From positions 3,038,001 to 3,102,000 of the forward strand of contig NZ_CP015418.1 of NCBI RefSeq assembly GCF_001633165.1: a stretch of 64,000 nucleotides of DNA. Reading direction: 5' to 3'. The notes under the pieces are model-generated. The model made no database searches, was not told where the DNA came from, and saw nothing but the letters and a program-made list of their open reading frames with translations. The position numbers and the translations under genes were made by a program. This DNA comes from Rhodovulum sulfidophilum DSM 1374 (GTDB lineage: Bacteria > Pseudomonadota > Alphaproteobacteria > Rhodobacterales > Rhodobacteraceae). Shown in pieces: positions 1-9,376 of the stretch (position 1 is its first letter; each line of letters begins with the position of its first letter).

Positions 1-561
1 CCGGAGCTGAGCGAGCGTGTCCGCGTCCGGAGCCGCGTCGGCATCGGGCCGCGCGGGCGGCGACAGATCGGGCGCCCCCGCGAAGACATGAATCCCGGTC
101 GGCAGCAGGGTGCCCCCGGGCGATGCCGGATAGGCCGCAAGCAATGCCCGGCCGGCCTGTCTTCCCTGTAGCGCCCGGGCCTCGGCGACGGGCCCGAGAC
201 CATCTGTCGAAAGCGGCCCGGCATCGGGGCGCGCGAAGGCGGCAGGACGCGCCACGGGCACAAGCGGCGCGGCACGGGCCGGGTCTTCCCCGGCCAGAAG
301 CACGGCGCCATCCACCGGCACGGCATCGCGGCCGAGCGTCAGCGTCGCATCCGGCGACCGGCCCGAGGCGGACGGAACCGCACCAACGGCAAGGAGCGTG
401 ACCAAGGCGGTCAGCGCCGCCCCGGCGACAAGCAGAACCGGAACCGCGTGACGCGGCGCCCGGCCCTGCGCCACGCGCCGGGTAAAGGACAGGGAGGCAT
501 CCGACGCGCGACGATACGCCGACGGCCAAGCCTTGCCCTTCTGGGGGTGTTTGGAGGTCAT
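1..561 (-). CDS. Membrane-anchored protein of unknown function, C-terminus outside window
   Basis: An open frame runs from ATG at 561 to the window edge without a stop (187 codons seen). The N-terminus is basic and is followed by one hydrophobic segment at about residues 39-62, then a long Ala/Pro-rich stretch. This suggests a signal anchor with a periplasmic domain. The diagnostic domain lies outside the window, so I name no function; a cell-wall hydrolase would fit this architecture but nothing seen proves it. It lies downstream of the Anbu operon on the same strand, with a 341-bp gap that should hold its own promoter. Confidence 0.6.
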   Translation of the reverse strand, partial: MTSKHPQKGKAWPSAYRRASDASLSFTRRVAQGRAPRHAVPVLLVAGAALTALVTLLAVGAVPSASGRSPDATLTLGRDAVPVDGAVLLAGEDPARAAPLVPVARPAAFARPDAGPLSTDGLGPVAEARALQGRQAGRALLAAYPASPGGTLLPTGIHVFAGAPDLSPPARPDADAAPDADTLAQLR

Positions 562-902
562 GTCGATTCCTTAGCCGCAGTCCGACTGACCGACAAGCTG
601 ACCCATTGGCCTTGAAACAAGGTAAACGTCTCTGATGGCAAAAAATCGCCCGGAACAGAAGAGCGGGCCTTAAAAATCGGCGGAAAGGCGCCTGTTTTCA
701 CCCGGATGGACGACCGATGACCTGTCGCGGCAGCGACGGTCACAGCCAGATCTGCCCTCCACCGGGATATACCTGATCCGCTTCGCGCCCCGGTCCTGCC
801 GGGTTTTCGCCCCGGGACAGGTCGGCACCGAGCCCGGAAGCAAACCCGGCATTGCCCCCGCATCACCCCGGCCCCCACCTTCTGCGGCCCGGAAGTCGAA
901 AT
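562..902. other. 341-bp intergenic region, no gene seen
   Basis: This gap separates the end of the Anbu gene from the start of the membrane protein at 561. The short frames here have no ribosome-binding site or family resemblance. I see no clear hairpin terminator with a T-run. It presumably carries the promoter of the leftmost gene. Confidence 0.4.
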
Positions 903-1634
903 TCAGAATTCGAAATCCGGCAGGCTGTCGAGCGCGGATTTCAGCGCCTCGCCCCAGCCGGTCGAGATCCGCTCGAAATAGGCGTCCTGCGGATCGATCC
1001 GGATGCGGCGGCCAAGCTGCAGGCTGTCGGTCTCGTAGATCTGCAGATCGAAGGGCATGCCCACCGAGAGATTGGCCTTGAGCGTGGAATCGAAGCTGAC
1101 CAGCATCACCTTGACCGCTTTCTCGAAGCTCATCGCGGCGTCATAGGCGCGCACCAGGATCGGGCGGCCGTATTTGGTCTCGCCGATCTGGAAGAACGGC
1201 GTGTCGACGCCGGCCTCGATGAAATTGCCCTCGGGATAGATCAGGAACAGACGCGGCGCGCCGCCCTTGATCTGACCGCCAAGGATCAGCGTCGCGTTGA
1301 AAGAGGCATCGGCCCGCTGGCCGACATCGGCATGGGCGGCGATCACGTCCTTCAGCGTGGCCGCCACCAGCCGCGCCGCCTGGAACATCGAGGGCGCCTC
1401 GAACAGCGAGGGATCGCGCTCGCCATGGGCCTTGGTGCGCTCGTCGAGGATCGAGACCACCGACTGGGTGGTGGCGAGATTGCCCGCGGTCATCAGCACC
1501 AGCGCCCGCTCGCCGGGCTTTTCCCAGGTGAACATCTTGCCGAAGGTCGAGACATTGTCGACGCCGGCATTGGTGCGGGTATCCGACATCATCACCAGCC
1601 CGCGCTCGAGCATCAGGCCCACACAATAGGTCAT
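903..1634 (-). CDS. Anbu proteasome-type protease
   Basis: This 243-residue protein belongs to the Anbu (bacterial proteasome homologue) branch of the Ntn hydrolases. It begins Met-Thr-Tyr, which leaves Thr2 as the N-terminal nucleophile after Met removal. The early block with SDTRTNAGVD and a conserved FGKM is typical of Anbu, and the length fits a bare beta-subunit fold without propeptide. It is the last gene of a minus-strand operon with transglutaminase-like, alpha-E and circularly permuted ATP-grasp genes. Comparative genomics links that combination to a proposed peptide-tagging system whose substrate is still unknown. Family assignment is strong; the physiological role is inference. Confidence 0.93.
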   Translation of the reverse strand: MTYCVGLMLERGLVMMSDTRTNAGVDNVSTFGKMFTWEKPGERALVLMTAGNLATTQSVVSILDERTKAHGERDPSLFEAPSMFQAARLVAATLKDVIAAHADVGQRADASFNATLILGGQIKGGAPRLFLIYPEGNFIEAGVDTPFFQIGETKYGRPILVRAYDAAMSFEKAVKVMLVSFDSTLKANLSVGMPFDLQIYETDSLQLGRRIRIDPQDAYFERISTGWGEALKSALDSLPDFEF

Positions 1635-1667
1635 CGCCGTCCCAATCCCCGCATTCGCGCGCCAGCG

Positions 1668-2462
1668 CTATTGCTGGGCCACCTCGATCTCGACCGACAA
1701 CGCCTCGCCGGAGCCGCCCATGCGCGAGCCGGTCACCGGTGCGGCCTCGGCATAATCGAGGCCGGTCGCGACACGGACATAGCGCCCGTCCGGCGACATC
1801 TCGTTCGACACATCGAAGCCGACCCAGCCCAGACCCTCGACATGGGCCTCGGCCCAGGCGTGACTCGCCTCGTACTGGACGCCGTCGGTCATCAGATAGC
1901 CCGAGACATAGCGGGCTGGAAAGCCCATCTCGCGGGCACAGGCGACAAAGACATGGGCATGATCCTGACACACGCCCTTGCCCGCCGCCAGCGCCTCCTC
2001 GGCGGTCCAGTCGGGGCGCGAGACCCCGATCTCGTAGCCGACGGCGCCATGCACCACCCGCAACAGCGCATGCAGCCGGTCGAGATCGCTTTCGCCCTTC
2101 ACCTCGCGCAGGAGCGCCCGGCAGCCCGGCCCGGCCCGGGTCCGGGCGGTGGGCTGACGGAACAGCCAGAGCGGCGAGGGACCGCGATGCGGACCGATCA
2201 CGCCCGACGTGTCGAGCACCTCGACCTCGCCCTCGCTGCGGACCACCAGCTCGGTCACGTCCCTCTCGAAGCTGATCAGCTCGACCGTGTTGCGGTGATG
2301 GTCCTCGAAGCTCAGCTCCTTGCGGCCGCCCTCGACGATGGTCTTCCAGGCGATCACCCGCTGCTCGGGGCCGTTCTTGGGGGTCTTGCGCAATTGCTGG
2401 AGCCCGTAGATCACCGGGTCGTCGAAGGCGTAGCGCGTGGAATGACGTATCTTCAGCCGCAT
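1668..2462 (-). CDS. Transglutaminase-like cysteine peptidase of the Anbu operon
   Basis: 264 residues. An N-terminal beta-rich domain (about 1-110, starting with the LKIRHSTRYAF block) precedes a transglutaminase-like core. The catalytic triad is visible: Cys165 in GKGVCQDHAH, His201 in ASHAWAE and Asp217 in GFDVSN. The gene starts 4 bp after the alpha-E gene ends, implying translational coupling, and Anbu follows after 33 bp. In this operon class the protein is predicted to hydrolyse or transfer amide bonds on peptides made by the ATP-grasp partner. That role is inferred from genomic association only. Confidence 0.92.
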   Translation of the reverse strand: MRLKIRHSTRYAFDDPVIYGLQQLRKTPKNGPEQRVIAWKTIVEGGRKELSFEDHHRNTVELISFERDVTELVVRSEGEVEVLDTSGVIGPHRGPSPLWLFRQPTARTRAGPGCRALLREVKGESDLDRLHALLRVVHGAVGYEIGVSRPDWTAEEALAAGKGVCQDHAHVFVACAREMGFPARYVSGYLMTDGVQYEASHAWAEAHVEGLGWVGFDVSNEMSPDGRYVRVATGLDYAEAAPVTGSRMGGSGEALSVEIEVAQQ

Positions 2463-2466
2463 CGGA

Positions 2467-3408
2467 TCACTCGTAGAATCTGTAATCTATCTCGATCTGC
2501 CGACCGAGCTCGCTCAGCGCGCCGAGCACGTCCTGCAGGAATTCATGCAGGCCGTAATCGAAGATCGCGTCGATATCATGGGCGGTAAAGCGCTGCTTGA
2601 GCGCCTCGGCCAGATCGTGCGACGGGTGCCGGACACCATAATCGAAGGCGAGATATTCGAGATTGTCGCGGATCTTGGTGACCGAGAAGTCGAGGCTGCG
2701 CGGCATCTTGCGATCGAGCACCAGGAACTGGGCGATATCGCGCGGGCCGACCTGGCCGCCATGCACCATGCGGAAGCCGCCCCGCGCCGAGACCGCGCGC
2801 AGGATCGTCTCCCATTGCACATTGTCGATCGAGGAGCCCACCGAATAGGTCGAGGGCAGCAGCACGTAATACTTGACGTCGAGAATGCGGGCGATGTTGT
2901 CGGCGCGTTCGAGAAAGGTGCCGATCCGGGCGAAATTGAAGATGTCGTTTCTCAGCAGCGTGCCCTGGGTCGTGCCGCGCACCAGCGCGGTGCGGTCCTT
3001 GATCAGGTCGATCACCGCGGGCAGGTCGCGCTCGTTCACCCGGCGCGACAGCGCCGCCTTCACCTCCATGTAGCAGCCGTTCATCGCCCCCCAGACATCA
3101 TGGGTCAGCGCGGTGCGGACCACGCGGGCATTCTGCCGCGCCGAGGAGATTGCCGAGAGCACCGAGGAGGGATTCTCCTTGGCGCGCAGCATCCAGTCAA
3201 TGGCACCTTCCTTGGTGACCGCCTCGTGATGCCGCTTGTAGGCCTTGGCCACGCCCCCGGTCTGCATCACCGAGTGCCACTCGTCATCGGGGCTGTCCAG
3301 CCGCGTCAGAGCGATGCGCTGGCCGGTCTCGACCAGGCGCGAGGTGTTTTCGGCCCGCTCGAGATAGCGGTACATCCAGAACAGGCCATTTGCGGTCTTT
3401 CCCAGCAT
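2467..3408 (-). CDS. Alpha-E domain protein of the Anbu operon
   Basis: 313 residues, largely alpha-helical. The N-terminus has the family signature LFWMYRYLERAENTSRL. Alpha-E proteins occur almost only beside circularly permuted ATP-grasp and transglutaminase-like genes, exactly as here. The gene sits 4 bp after the ATP-grasp gene and 4 bp before the transglutaminase gene, so the three are very probably co-translated. No catalytic residues are established for the family; a scaffolding or aminoacyl-carrier role has been proposed but not shown. Confidence 0.9.
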   Translation of the reverse strand: MLGKTANGLFWMYRYLERAENTSRLVETGQRIALTRLDSPDDEWHSVMQTGGVAKAYKRHHEAVTKEGAIDWMLRAKENPSSVLSAISSARQNARVVRTALTHDVWGAMNGCYMEVKAALSRRVNERDLPAVIDLIKDRTALVRGTTQGTLLRNDIFNFARIGTFLERADNIARILDVKYYVLLPSTYSVGSSIDNVQWETILRAVSARGGFRMVHGGQVGPRDIAQFLVLDRKMPRSLDFSVTKIRDNLEYLAFDYGVRHPSHDLAEALKQRFTAHDIDAIFDYGLHEFLQDVLGALSELGRQIEIDYRFYE

Positions 3409-3412
3409 CGCG

Positions 3413-4837
3413 TCAGTCCTCGAGCACCCAGGTGTCCTTGGTGCCTCCGCCCTGGGACGAGTTCACCACCAGCGATCCCTTCTTCAGCGCCACCCGGGTC
3501 AGACCGCCGGGCGTGATCTTGATCCCCGCGGGGCTGACCAGCACGAAGGGGCGCAGATCCACATGCCGCGGCGCCAGCCCGTTCCGGGTGAAGATGGGAA
3601 CGGTCGACAGCGACAGCGTCGGCTGCGCGATGTAATTGCCGGGCCTGGCCTTCAGCTTGTCGCGAAAGGCCGCGATCTCCTTTCTGGTCGAGGTCGGGCC
3701 GATCAGCATGCCGTAGCCGCCCGAGCCATGCACCTCCTTGACGACCAGCTCGTGCAGGTTCTCGAGCACATAGGCCAGCGCCTCGGGTTCGGAACAGCGC
3801 CAGGTCGGCACGTTTTCGAGGATCGCCTTCTCGCCGGTATAGAATTCGACGATCTCGGGCATGTAGCTGTAGATCGCCTTGTCATCGGCGATGCCGGTGC
3901 CCGGCGCATTGGCGATGGTGATCCGGCCCGCCCGGTAGACATCCATGATGCCCGGAATGCCCAGCGCGCTGTCGGGATTGAAGTTCAGCGGATCGAGGAA
4001 ATCGTCATCGACCCGGCGATAGAGCACGTCGATCGGCCGGTAGCCCTCGGTCGTGCGCATCGCGACCTTGCCGCCGACGATGCGGAGATCCTGCCCCTCG
4101 ACCAGCTCCACCCCCATCTGGTCGGCCAGGAAGGCATGCTCGAAATAGGCCGAGTTGTAGATGCCGGGCGTCAGCACCGCGACGGTCGGCTTCTCGTCGA
4201 CATCGGAGGGCGCGCAGGCCGCGAGCGACCGGCGCAGGTCCAGCGGATAGGTCTGCACCGGCTGCACCCGGTTCCGCGAGAACAGCTCGGGGAACATCTG
4301 CAGCATGGTCTCGCGGTTTTCCAGCATGTAGCTGACGCCCGAGGGCGTGCGGGCATTGTCTTCCAGCACGTAGAACTGGTTGTCGCCGGTGCGCACCAGA
4401 TCGATGCCCACGATATGGGTATAGACGCCACCCGGCGGCTTGACCCCGACCATCTGCGGCAGGAAGGCCTCGTTGCGCGCGATCATCTGCTCGGGGATGC
4501 GGCCCGCCTTAACGATCTCCTGCCGGTGATAGATGTCATAGAGAAAGGCGTTGATCGCCTTGACGCGCTGTTCGATCCCGCGCGAGAGGCGCTGCCATTC
4601 GCGCCCCGAGATGATCCGCGGGATGATGTCGAAGGGGATCAGCCGTTCCTCGGCCTCGGCCCGGCCATAGACATTGAAGGTGATGCCGGTCAGGCGGAAC
4701 ACCTCCTCGGCCTCGCGCTGCTTGGCGCGCAACCGGGCGATGTCCTCGCCCTCGAACCACTCGTGAAAACGCTCATAGGGCGACCGCAGAACCTGTTCGC
4801 GGCCCCACATCTCGTCGAAGGTCTGGCTCTCGTTCAT
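3413..4837 (-). CDS. Circularly permuted type 2 ATP-grasp protein
   Basis: 474 residues, first gene of the Anbu operon. The middle holds a conserved GVYTHIVGIDL-RTGDNQFYVLEDN region, with VKEVHGSGGYGM further on; both match the circularly permuted ATP-grasp ligases found next to alpha-E genes. Such ligases form amide bonds from a carboxylate, ATP and an amine, here presumably a peptide or peptide tag. The ATG at 4837 gives the usual family length. The roughly 200 bp upstream (4838-5036) separates it from the permease gene and should contain the operon promoter. Confidence 0.92.
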   Translation of the reverse strand: MNESQTFDEMWGREQVLRSPYERFHEWFEGEDIARLRAKQREAEEVFRLTGITFNVYGRAEAEERLIPFDIIPRIISGREWQRLSRGIEQRVKAINAFLYDIYHRQEIVKAGRIPEQMIARNEAFLPQMVGVKPPGGVYTHIVGIDLVRTGDNQFYVLEDNARTPSGVSYMLENRETMLQMFPELFSRNRVQPVQTYPLDLRRSLAACAPSDVDEKPTVAVLTPGIYNSAYFEHAFLADQMGVELVEGQDLRIVGGKVAMRTTEGYRPIDVLYRRVDDDFLDPLNFNPDSALGIPGIMDVYRAGRITIANAPGTGIADDKAIYSYMPEIVEFYTGEKAILENVPTWRCSEPEALAYVLENLHELVVKEVHGSGGYGMLIGPTSTRKEIAAFRDKLKARPGNYIAQPTLSLSTVPIFTRNGLAPRHVDLRPFVLVSPAGIKITPGGLTRVALKKGSLVVNSSQGGGTKDTWVLED

Positions 4838-5036
4838 GGCCTTACGCTATTTCCGCCCCGCGGCACCGGCAATGATTTCCCACCGCCAAGCGCGCAACAA
4901 GAATGCGGATGCCTAAAATATATGCATTAAATTCGGCGGACACCCCGCGCATGAAGGACATAGCGGGGAAATTGCGGTTGTAAAATACGGAACAGGACAG
5001 CCGGAAGCTGCCCTGCCCGTCGGCCCCTGCCCCGGG

Positions 5037-6473
5037 TCAGTCCTGTCCGAGGCTCCCGCGGCCATGCCCCGACATGCCGCCCGAGACCTCTTCGGTCGCC
5101 TCCGAGGCGAGTTCCCCGGGCAGCACCAGATTCAGGACGACGGCGATCAGCGCCGCGGGCAACAGCCCGCTGGTCATCAGGATCTGCAAGGTATCGGGCA
5201 GATACTGCACCGCTTTCGGTTCCAGCTGCAGGCCGAGCCCGACCGAAAGCGCGATGGCGAAGATCACCATGTTGCGCCGGTTCCAGGTCACGTCCGACAG
5301 CATCGAGATGCCCGCGGCGACCACCATGCCGAACATGACGATCACGCCCCCGCCCAGAACCTCGATCGGGATCGTCGAGATCAGGGCGCCGACCTTGGGC
5401 ACCAGCCCGCAGAGGATCAGGAAAAACGCCCCGCAGGTCACCACATGCCGGCTCATGACCCCGGTCATGGCGATCAGCCCCACATTCTGGCTGAAGGAGG
5501 TGTTGGGCAGCGCCCCGAAGGCACCGGCAATGGCCGTGCCCACGCCGTCGGCATAGGTCGCCCCCGCGATCTCGCGGTCGGTCGCCTCGCGCCCGGCGCC
5601 GCCCTTGGTGATGCCCGAGACATCGCCCACGGTCTCGACCGCCGAAACCACGGCCATCAGGCCGAAGCCGATGATGGCGGCGAAGCTGAACTCGACCCCG
5701 TATTTGAAGGGCAGCGGCACTTCCAGCACGGCCGCGCGCTGCCAGCTGTCGCCGATGCCGCCAAAGGTCACCATGCCCGTCGCCAGCGCGAAGAGATAGC
5801 CCGCCAGAATGCCCACCGCGACCGCCGAGACCGACAAGATCCCGCGCGCGAAGAATTTCAGCCCCAGCGTGACGAAAACCACGACCAGCGCCGCCGACCA
5901 GTTCAGCAGGCTGCCATATTCGGGGCTGTCGATCGCCGCAACGCCGCCCGCGGCATACTGGATGCCGACCTTGACCAGCGCGAGCCCGATCATCGTCACC
6001 ACGAGCCCGGTGACAAGCGGCGGCAGCGCAAAGCGGATCTTTCCGATCACCGTGCCCAGCAGCGCATGGAACAGCCCGCCGACAAAGACGCCGGTGAACA
6101 GGACCGGCAGTGCCTCGACGCCCCTGCCCGCGACCAGCGGGATCATGATCGGGATGAAGGCAAAGCTCGTGCCCTGCACGATCGGCAGCCGCGCCCCCAC
6201 CGGGCCCAGACCGATGGTCTGAAACAGCGTCGCGATCCCTGCAAACAGCATCGACATCTGGATCATGTAGGTCATGTCGGGGAAGCCCTGGGCCCCCGCC
6301 TCCGACCCGAAACCGAAGCCCGCGGCCCCCGCGACGATGATCGCCGGCGTCACGTTCGAGACGAACATCGCCAGCACATGCTGGATGCCCAGCGGTATCG
6401 CCTTGTGAAGCGCAGGCGTATAGTTCGGGTCGCGCAGCTGATCCGGCGTCCCGATGGAGCTGTCTACAGCCAT
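5037..6473 (-). CDS. NCS2-family urate/xanthine permease
   Basis: 478 residues with about 12-14 hydrophobic segments. It carries the NCS2 signature QNVGLIAMTGVMSRHVVT in the second half and an early IQHVLAMFVSNVTPAI block. NCS2 carriers import nucleobases by cation symport. Its position directly upstream of the ureide genes on the same strand (34-bp gap) points to urate, xanthine or possibly allantoin as substrate. Substrate choice cannot be read from sequence alone, so the exact purine is inference. Confidence 0.9.
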   Translation of the reverse strand: MAVDSSIGTPDQLRDPNYTPALHKAIPLGIQHVLAMFVSNVTPAIIVAGAAGFGFGSEAGAQGFPDMTYMIQMSMLFAGIATLFQTIGLGPVGARLPIVQGTSFAFIPIMIPLVAGRGVEALPVLFTGVFVGGLFHALLGTVIGKIRFALPPLVTGLVVTMIGLALVKVGIQYAAGGVAAIDSPEYGSLLNWSAALVVVFVTLGLKFFARGILSVSAVAVGILAGYLFALATGMVTFGGIGDSWQRAAVLEVPLPFKYGVEFSFAAIIGFGLMAVVSAVETVGDVSGITKGGAGREATDREIAGATYADGVGTAIAGAFGALPNTSFSQNVGLIAMTGVMSRHVVTCGAFFLILCGLVPKVGALISTIPIEVLGGGVIVMFGMVVAAGISMLSDVTWNRRNMVIFAIALSVGLGLQLEPKAVQYLPDTLQILMTSGLLPAALIAVVLNLVLPGELASEATEEVSGGMSGHGRGSLGQD

Positions 6474-6507
6474 CGTCGAAATCTCCCCGTTCTTGTTTGT
6501 TTCTTGC

Positions 6508-6993
6508 CTAGCCCGGCCGAGCGCGCCTTATCCTCAGCGTCGTCTTCAGACGGACCTCTTCCAGATTGGCCCCCGCGCCGATGCGGTCGATAACGGCGAA
6601 GAGCCCCGAGCCCGAAATCGGGCACAACACGCCATGCCAGACATTGCGGCCGATATTTACCCCCTGCCCCGGACCGGCAATGAAGGCAGAGGGCGGGCCC
6701 GGCTGCCCCTCCTCATCCGGCGCCACGATGACCAGAAATTCGGCATTCTGCATAGGAATGAAGCATTGCGAGCCCAGCGGGTGCCGCTCCATCAGCGTGC
6801 AGTCATGGGGCAGCGCCCGGATCTCGGCCTGGAACAGGCTGATCCCGGGCCGCCCGTCGAGGATGTCGAGCGTCACGAGATCGGAATAGCGGCGGCAGCA
6901 ACCCTCGTTGATGAGCTTGAAATCGCCGCCGGTCTCGACGACCTCACCGAAGGGGGCGAAGGCCTCGGGCGTGATCGGCTGGGCCTCCAACAT
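6508..6993 (-). CDS. allA: Ureidoglycolate lyase
   Basis: 161 residues. The family blocks are visible: an N-terminal PITPEAFAPFGEV, the central VERHP-like LMERHPLGSQCFIPM, and IGRNVWHGVLCPI. The enzyme splits (S)-ureidoglycolate into glyoxylate and urea, the last step of ureide breakdown. I chose the ATG at 6993 because it overlaps the stop of the upstream aminohydrolase gene (TGATG) and gives the normal family length; an in-frame extension to 7683 is just read-through antisense-of-frame sequence. It is the last gene of the minus-strand ureide operon. Confidence 0.93.
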   Translation of the reverse strand: MLEAQPITPEAFAPFGEVVETGGDFKLINEGCCRRYSDLVTLDILDGRPGISLFQAEIRALPHDCTLMERHPLGSQCFIPMQNAEFLVIVAPDEEGQPGPPSAFIAGPGQGVNIGRNVWHGVLCPISGSGLFAVIDRIGAGANLEEVRLKTTLRIRRARPG

Positions 6994-7820
6994 CACAGCG
7001 CCCCGAGCGCAAGCGCCGGATGCCGGTTCACGTCCTTGTAAAGCAGGTAGCGGAACCGCCCCGGCCCGCCCGCATAGCAGGCTTGCGGGCAATAGGCGCG
7101 CAGCCACATGAAATCGCCCGCCTCGACCTCGACCCAGTCGCGGTTCAGCTTGTAGACCGCCTTGCCCTCGAGCACGTAGAGCCCGTGCTCCATGACATGG
7201 GTTTCCTCGAAGGGGATCACGCCGCCCGGCTCGAAGGTGACGATGTTCACATGCATGTCGTGGCGCAGATCGTCGGGATCGACGAAGCGCGTGGTGGCCC
7301 AGCGCCCCTCGGTATCGGGCATGGCATTGGGCGCGATATCGGCCTCGTTGACGAAGAAGGCCTCGGGCCGGTCGATGCCCTCGACCGCCTGATAGCGCTT
7401 GCGCAGCCAGTGGAACCGCGCGGGCGTCTCGCCCGGGTTCTCGACCGTCCAGTCGGCCCCCGGCGGCAGATAGGCATAGCCCCCCGCCGTCATCAGGTGC
7501 GCCAGCCCGCCCAGCCTGAGATCGAGCGCCCCCCCGGTGACGAAGATCACGCCTTCGGCGCCCGGATCGGGCTCGGGCCGGTCCGACCCGCCGCCCGGGG
7601 CCACCTCCATCACATATTGCGCGAAGGTCTCGGCAAAGCCCGTCATCGGGCGCGCGATGATCCAGGCCCGCGTGCCCCGCCAATGCGGCAGGTTGCTGGT
7701 GACGATGTCGCGCATCACGCCTTTGGGGATGACCGCATAGGCCTCGGTGAAGACGGCGCGGCCGGTATGCAGGACCTCCTGCCCCGGCAGCCCGCCGGTC
7801 GGGGCGTAATACTGGCTCAT
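6993..7820 (-). CDS. allE: (S)-ureidoglycine aminohydrolase, bicupin
   Basis: 275 residues with two cupin halves. The C-terminal half shows metal-ligand spacing around EETHVMEHGLYVLEG. It matches (S)-ureidoglycine aminohydrolase (UGHY/AllE), which converts (S)-ureidoglycine to (S)-ureidoglycolate and ammonia, the substrate of the next gene. Some databases label this family bifunctional allantoicase/ureidoglycine aminohydrolase. Start and stop overlap both neighbours by 1-4 bp, so three genes form one translationally coupled unit. AllE normally needs an allantoate amidohydrolase upstream in the pathway; none is in this window. Confidence 0.92.
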   Translation of the reverse strand: MSQYYAPTGGLPGQEVLHTGRAVFTEAYAVIPKGVMRDIVTSNLPHWRGTRAWIIARPMTGFAETFAQYVMEVAPGGGSDRPEPDPGAEGVIFVTGGALDLRLGGLAHLMTAGGYAYLPPGADWTVENPGETPARFHWLRKRYQAVEGIDRPEAFFVNEADIAPNAMPDTEGRWATTRFVDPDDLRHDMHVNIVTFEPGGVIPFEETHVMEHGLYVLEGKAVYKLNRDWVEVEAGDFMWLRAYCPQACYAGGPGRFRYLLYKDVNRHPALALGAL

Positions 7821-9232
7821 GGCAGGATCTCCTTCAGCCGCAGCAGCGCGATCCGTTCGACCTGACGACAGGCCTCGGCAAATTCGGCATCGGCGGTGTT
7901 TTCAAGCCGGCGCTCGAAGGCCGCGAGGATGCCCGCCTTGTCATGGTCGCGCACGGCGATGATGAAGGGAAAGCCGAAGCGCTCGGTATAGCGGCGGTTC
8001 AGATCCTCGAAGCGCGCACGTTCCGCGTCGCTCAGCGCGTCGAGCCCGGCCGAGGCCTGCTCGGCGGTCGAGGCCTCGGTCAGCCGTTTCGCGGCGGCGA
8101 GCCTGCCCGCCAGATCCGGATGCGCCTTCAGCACCTCCAGCCGCTTCTCGGGTCCGGCCGACCGGAACACCCGCGCCAAGGCATTATGCAGCCCCAGCGC
8201 GCTGTCATGGGCCGGGCCGAGCTCCAGCTCGAAGGCTCCTCCCGCGATCCAGGGCGACTGTTCGAAGATGCCGCCGAAGCGCGCGACGAAACTGTCGCGA
8301 TCCATCGCCGTGGGCCTCTCCCACAGGACAGGCGGATTGACCGAAGCCCAGTGTTCGGCGATGTCGATCCGCCGCGCGACCCAGACCCCGTCGAAGCCGC
8401 GGATGTAATCGAGAAACCGCTTCAGCGCCGCCGCCCGTCCGGGCCGTCCCGCCAGCCGACAATGCAGCCCGACCGACATCATCTTGGGCGCGCCTGCCAT
8501 CCCTTCGGCATAAAGCGTATCGAAACTGTCGCGGAGATAGGCATAGAACTCGTCGCCCGAGCCATAGCCCGCCGCCACCGAAAACCGCATGTCATTGGCA
8601 TCAAGCGTATAGGGGATCACCAGCTGATGCCGGTCGCCCACCGCCGTCCAGTAGGGCATATCGTCGTCATAGGTGTCCGAGACATAGGCGAACCCGCCAT
8701 CCTCGGCCGCAAGCCGCACGGTCTGGGCCGAACAGCGCCCCGTATACCAGCCGCGCGGCGCCTCGCCCGTGACCTCGGCATGCAGCCGCTTGGCCTCGGC
8801 CATATGGGCGCGCTCGTCCTCCTCGGAGAAATCCTTGTATTCGATCCATTTGAACCCGTGGCTGGCGATTTCCCAACCGGCCTCCTGCATCGCGGCCACC
8901 TGTTCGGGCCCGCGCGCCAGCGCCGTCGCCACGCCATAGACCGTGACCGGCATGTCGCGCTCGGTGAACATCCGGTGCAGCCGCCAGAACCCGGCCCGCG
9001 CGCCGTATTCGTACATCGTCTCGATGTTCCAGTGGCGCTGGCCCGGCCAGGGCACCGCGCCCACGACCTCGGACAGGAAGGCTTCGGAGGCCGCATCGCC
9101 ATGCAGGATGCAGTTCTCGCCGCCCTCCTCGTAATTGATGACGAATTGCACGGCGATCTTGGCGCCGTTCGGCCATTGCGGGTGGGGCGGCGTCGCGCCG
9201 TAGCCCCGAAGGTCACGCGGATAGCGGGTCAA
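7817..9232 (-). CDS. puuE-uraD: Fusion of allantoinase PuuE and OHCU decarboxylase UraD
   Basis: 471 residues with two domains. Residues about 1-305 are a polysaccharide-deacetylase-type allantoinase (PuuE; begins MTRYPRDLRGYG, metal-site region FVINYEEGGENC). Residues about 310-471 are OHCU decarboxylase (FVARFGGIFEQSPW, the HPDLAGRLA block and FGFPFIIAVR). UraD makes (S)-allantoin from OHCU and PuuE opens allantoin to allantoate, so the fusion joins two consecutive reactions. The order is reversed relative to pathway direction, as in other alphaproteobacterial fusions. The gene faces uraH divergently across 144 bp. Confidence 0.94.
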   Translation of the reverse strand: MTRYPRDLRGYGATPPHPQWPNGAKIAVQFVINYEEGGENCILHGDAASEAFLSEVVGAVPWPGQRHWNIETMYEYGARAGFWRLHRMFTERDMPVTVYGVATALARGPEQVAAMQEAGWEIASHGFKWIEYKDFSEEDERAHMAEAKRLHAEVTGEAPRGWYTGRCSAQTVRLAAEDGGFAYVSDTYDDDMPYWTAVGDRHQLVIPYTLDANDMRFSVAAGYGSGDEFYAYLRDSFDTLYAEGMAGAPKMMSVGLHCRLAGRPGRAAALKRFLDYIRGFDGVWVARRIDIAEHWASVNPPVLWERPTAMDRDSFVARFGGIFEQSPWIAGGAFELELGPAHDSALGLHNALARVFRSAGPEKRLEVLKAHPDLAGRLAAAKRLTEASTAEQASAGLDALSDAERARFEDLNRRYTERFGFPFIIAVRDHDKAGILAAFERRLENTADAEFAEACRQVERIALLRLKEILP

Positions 9233-9376
9233 AAGAGGTCCTCCTTCGGATCACTTTCGCATAAACCATGAATAACGCCCAGTCTTTCAAGTATTTCCTG
9301 AAAGTCTTTCGGGGTCTTCCTTGGGTCCCGGCTTATGCCATAAGGAAAGCAGCACCCCATTCAGCGCGAGGACAAG

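Noticed and set aside
852-2588. 578-codon plus-strand frame opposite the Anbu and transglutaminase genes
   Set aside because: High-GC shadow. The minus-strand genes have family motifs, catalytic residues and operon spacing; the plus-strand product is low-complexity Arg/His-rich.
5064-6593. 509-codon plus-strand frame opposite the permease gene
   Set aside because: Same GC-driven shadow effect; its translation is charged and repetitive with no domain, while the permease signature is unmistakable.
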